A DNA stretch of 64,000 nucleotides from Methylobacterium sp. C25. GTDB lineage: Bacteria > Pseudomonadota > Alphaproteobacteria > Rhizobiales > Beijerinckiaceae. Shown here piece after piece: positions 61,678 through 64,000 of the stretch. How positions within the stretch are numbered: position 1 is the first letter of the stretch; the number at the start of each line of letters is the position of its first letter. Position numbers and translations under genes: made by a program. Location of the stretch: the NCBI RefSeq assembly GCF_021352225.1, contig NZ_JAAUVI010000001.1:1-64000 (forward strand), given 5' to 3'. The notes beneath the pieces are model-generated. The model saw nothing but the letters and a program-made list of their open reading frames with translations, searched no databases and was not told where the DNA came from.

Positions 61678-64000
61678 ATGAAGACCGGCATCTCGGGCTA
61701 CTTCATTCACTATCCCGTCGCGACCACGCTCATCATGGTGGGCGTGCTGTTTCTCGGTGTGGTCGCCTACCCGCTCCTCGGCGTGGCACCCCTGCCTCAG
61801 GTCGACTTCCCGACGATCCAGGTCTCGGCGCAGCTGCCGGGCGCCAGCCCCGAGACCATGGCCTCCTCGGTGGCCCAGCCGCTGGAGCGCCAGTTCTCTC
61901 AGATTCCGGGCGTCTCGCAGATGACGTCGACGAGCGCGCTCGGCCAGTCCGCGGTCACGGTGCAGTTCGATCTCAACCGCAACATCGACGCGGCGGCTAA
62001 CGACATCCAGGCTGCGATCAACGCGGCCGGCGGCCAGTTGCCCAAAAACCTGCCGAGCCCGCCGACCTACCGCAAGGTCAACCCGGCCGACTCGCCGATC
62101 CTGCTGCTCTCCGCCACGTCCGACAGCCTGCCGATCACCGAGGTCGACGATGCGGTCGACGTCCAACTCGCCCAGCGCATCAGCCAAGTCCCAGGCGTTG
62201 CCCAGGTGTTGATCGGCGGCCAGCAGAAGCCGGCCGTGCGGATCCAGATCGATCCAGCCAAGCTCGTCGCCAAGAACCTCTCGATGGAGGACGTCCGCAC
62301 GCAGCTCTCGCTCGTCACCGTCAACAACCCGAAGGGCAGCTTCGATGGCGCGACGCGCAGCTACACCGTCTACGCCAACGATCAGCTCACGGCAGCCAAG
62401 GATTGGAACGACGTCATCGTCTCCTACGTCAACGGCGCGCCCTTGCGTGTGCGTGACATCGGCCAAGCGATAGCAGGACCGGAGGACGTCAAGCAGGCGG
62501 CCTGGACCAACGGCAAGCGCGGCGTCTTCCTCGTCATCTTCAAGCAGCCCGGTGCCAACGTCATCGACACTGTCGACCGGATCAAGCAGGAGTTGCCGAA
62601 GATCACCCAGGCTCTCCCGGCCGCCATCAAGATCAGCATCCTGAGCGACCGTACAACAACGATCCGCGCCTCAGTCGAGGACGTGCAGTTCACGCTGCTG
62701 CTGACGATCGTTCTCGTCGTCGCCGTGATCTTCGTGTTCCTGCGCAGTTTCTGGGCGACGATGATCCCGAGCATCACCGTGCCGCTGGCACTGCTCGGCG
62801 CCTGCGGCCTGATGTGGATCGCCGGCTACACCCTCGACAACCTTTCTCTGATGGCGCTGACCATCTCCGTTGGCTTCGTGGTCGACGACGCCATCGTCGT
62901 GCTGGAGAACATTAGCCGCTACGTCGAGGAAGGCATGAAGCCGATGGAGGCCGCGTTCAAAGGCGCAGGCGAGATCGGCTTCACCATCGTCTCGATCTCG
63001 GTCTCGCTGATCGCGGTGCTGATCCCGCTGCTGCTGATGGGCGGCATCATCGGCCGCCTGTTCCGCGAGTTCGCGATGGTTCTCTCCATGGCGATCGCCG
63101 TGTCGGCCTTCGTCTCGCTGTCGCTGACGCCGATGATGGCCTCGCGCCTGCTCAAGGAGCATGGCACTGAGCATCACGGCCGGCTCTACCGGATCAGCGA
63201 GCGCTTCTTCGACGGCATGCTCCACGCCTACGAGCGCGCCCTCGACGTCGCCCTGCGGCACCGCTTCATCACGCTGATAACCTTCTTCGCCACGCTGGGG
63301 CTGACGGTCTATCTCTTCGTCATCATTCCCAAGGGCTTCTTCCCGCAACAGGATACCGGCCTGATCGTCGGCGTCACCGAAGCCGGGCAGGATATCTCCT
63401 TCTCGGCCATGAAGAAGAAGCAGGAGGAGGTCGGCGCAATCATCCAGACCGATCCGGCGGTCGCCACTGTGGCCATGGTGATCGGCGGCAACGGCCAGGC
63501 TCTGAATTCGGGCCGGATGTACATCACACTGAAGCCGCGCGACGCCCGTGATGCCGACGCCTTCCAGATCATCTCCCGGCTGCGGCCGAAGCTCGACCGC
63601 CTCGAAGGCGTCAAGGCTTTCCTGCAATCCTCGCAGGACGTCAGGACTGGCGCGCGTGCCTCGCGCACACAGTTCGAGTTCACCCTGCAGGATCCCGACC
63701 TGTCCGAGTTGAACCTGTGGGCGCCCCGGCTTCTCGACAAGCTCAAGACCCTGCCGGAGCTACGTGACGTCGCCAGCGACCAGCAGACGCGGGGCACCAC
63801 CCTGACCCTGAAGATCAACCGCGATGCGGCCTCGCGCTTCGGGATCTCGTCGCAGCTGATCGACGACACCCTCTACGACGCTCTCGGGCAGCGGCAGATC
63901 GCGCAGTACTTCACGCAGCTCAACAGCTACCATGTCGTCATGGAGGTGCTGCCCGCGCTCCAGGCCTCACCGGACAACCTCGACAAGATCTACGTGAAGT
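61678..64000 (+). CDS. mdtB: RND multidrug efflux pump (MdtB/AcrB type), 3' end outside the window
   Basis: First ~774 residues of a pump that is normally ~1030-1050. The N terminus YPVATTLIMVGVLFLGVVAY forms TM1. The porter domain has PLPQVDFPTIQVSAQLPGAS, and helix TM4 carries the proton-relay pair D403/D404 in VGFVVDDAIVVLENI. The second half starts FITLITFFATLGLTVYLFVI and PKGFFPQQDTGLIVG. Exports drugs or bile-salt-like compounds by proton antiport. An outer-membrane channel gene is not in the window. Confidence 0.9.
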   Translation, partial: MKTGISGYFIHYPVATTLIMVGVLFLGVVAYPLLGVAPLPQVDFPTIQVSAQLPGASPETMASSVAQPLERQFSQIPGVSQMTSTSALGQSAVTVQFDLNRNIDAAANDIQAAINAAGGQLPKNLPSPPTYRKVNPADSPILLLSATSDSLPITEVDDAVDVQLAQRISQVPGVAQVLIGGQQKPAVRIQIDPAKLVAKNLSMEDVRTQLSLVTVNNPKGSFDGATRSYTVYANDQLTAAKDWNDVIVSYVNGAPLRVRDIGQAIAGPEDVKQAAWTNGKRGVFLVIFKQPGANVIDTVDRIKQELPKITQALPAAIKISILSDRTTTIRASVEDVQFTLLLTIVLVVAVIFVFLRSFWATMIPSITVPLALLGACGLMWIAGYTLDNLSLMALTISVGFVVDDAIVVLENISRYVEEGMKPMEAAFKGAGEIGFTIVSISVSLIAVLIPLLLMGGIIGRLFREFAMVLSMAIAVSAFVSLSLTPMMASRLLKEHGTEHHGRLYRISERFFDGMLHAYERALDVALRHRFITLITFFATLGLTVYLFVIIPKGFFPQQDTGLIVGVTEAGQDISFSAMKKKQEEVGAIIQTDPAVATVAMVIGGNGQALNSGRMYITLKPRDARDADAFQIISRLRPKLDRLEGVKAFLQSSQDVRTGARASRTQFEFTLQDPDLSELNLWAPRLLDKLKTLPELRDVASDQQTRGTTLTLKINRDAASRFGISSQLIDDTLYDALGQRQIAQYFTQLNSYHVVMEVLPALQASPDNLDKIYVK

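Overview
The window reads as chromosomal DNA of an alphaproteobacterium of the Hyphomicrobiales, most like Methylobacterium/Methylorubrum. The reasons are very high GC, a Porin_2-type porin, a fused urease gamma/beta subunit, a urtABCDE urea transporter and many short GTG/ATG-overlapping genes. This assignment is inference from gene content, not from a marker gene.

Region A (1-17250) is an accessory island. Its left edge carries the 3' part of a disrupted qatC and an intact qatD, the nuclease gene of the Qat anti-phage system. Beyond it lie a decayed small gene, a primase-like replication protein, and a remnant phage lysis cassette (C-terminal lysozyme half, holin-like protein, Rz-like and Rz1-like spanins) that runs into a chain of tiny overlapping genes. 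A long minus-strand operon follows (DUF6011-type protein, several unknown small proteins, a Lon-like AAA+ ATPase, a calcineurin-like phosphoesterase). The rest is a small plus-strand set of unknown and Zn-ribbon-like proteins and a few unknown minus-strand genes. The island holds two dense, helically spaced repeat arrays (7134-7327 and 15692-15867) and an AT-rich patch (14662-14811). It ends at the 5' half of a tRNA-Arg(TCT) gene (17206-17249) whose T arm and 3' end are missing. No capsid, tail, terminase or integrase gene is visible. The island looks like a decayed integrated plasmid, phage-plasmid or satellite.

Region B (17407-27768) is a surface-polysaccharide locus: methyltransferase, an unusual 1110-residue glycosyltransferase-2/glycoside-hydrolase fusion, O-antigen-ligase-like protein, polysaccharide deacetylase and two GT4 glycosyltransferases, almost all joined by 4-base overlaps. 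A convergent FemAB/CelD-like GNAT protein closes it. Small unknown genes lie at 27880-28900.

Region C (28875-56000) serves uptake and breakdown of organic nitrogen. It has two glutamate/aspartate modules flanking a porin (dctA-gltI on minus, gltIJKL-dctA on plus), ureidoglycine/ureidoglycolate catabolism (allE-allA), urea uptake (urtABCDE), arginase, urease with accessory proteins (ureDABCEFG) and a HupE/UreJ protein. Gamma-glutamyltransferase, a DUF1097 protein and a cytosine-deaminase-like amidohydrolase complete it. Arginase and ureidoglycolate lyase make urea, Urt imports it and urease hydrolyses it. A near-consensus sigma-54 promoter precedes urtA, and a weaker one precedes the minus-strand dctA.

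Region D (56427-64000) holds a Tad-type pilus protein with a von Willebrand A domain, a NarL-type response regulator with its PAS histidine kinase, and a MarR regulator divergent from an RND efflux adaptor and pump. The pump gene runs off the right edge.
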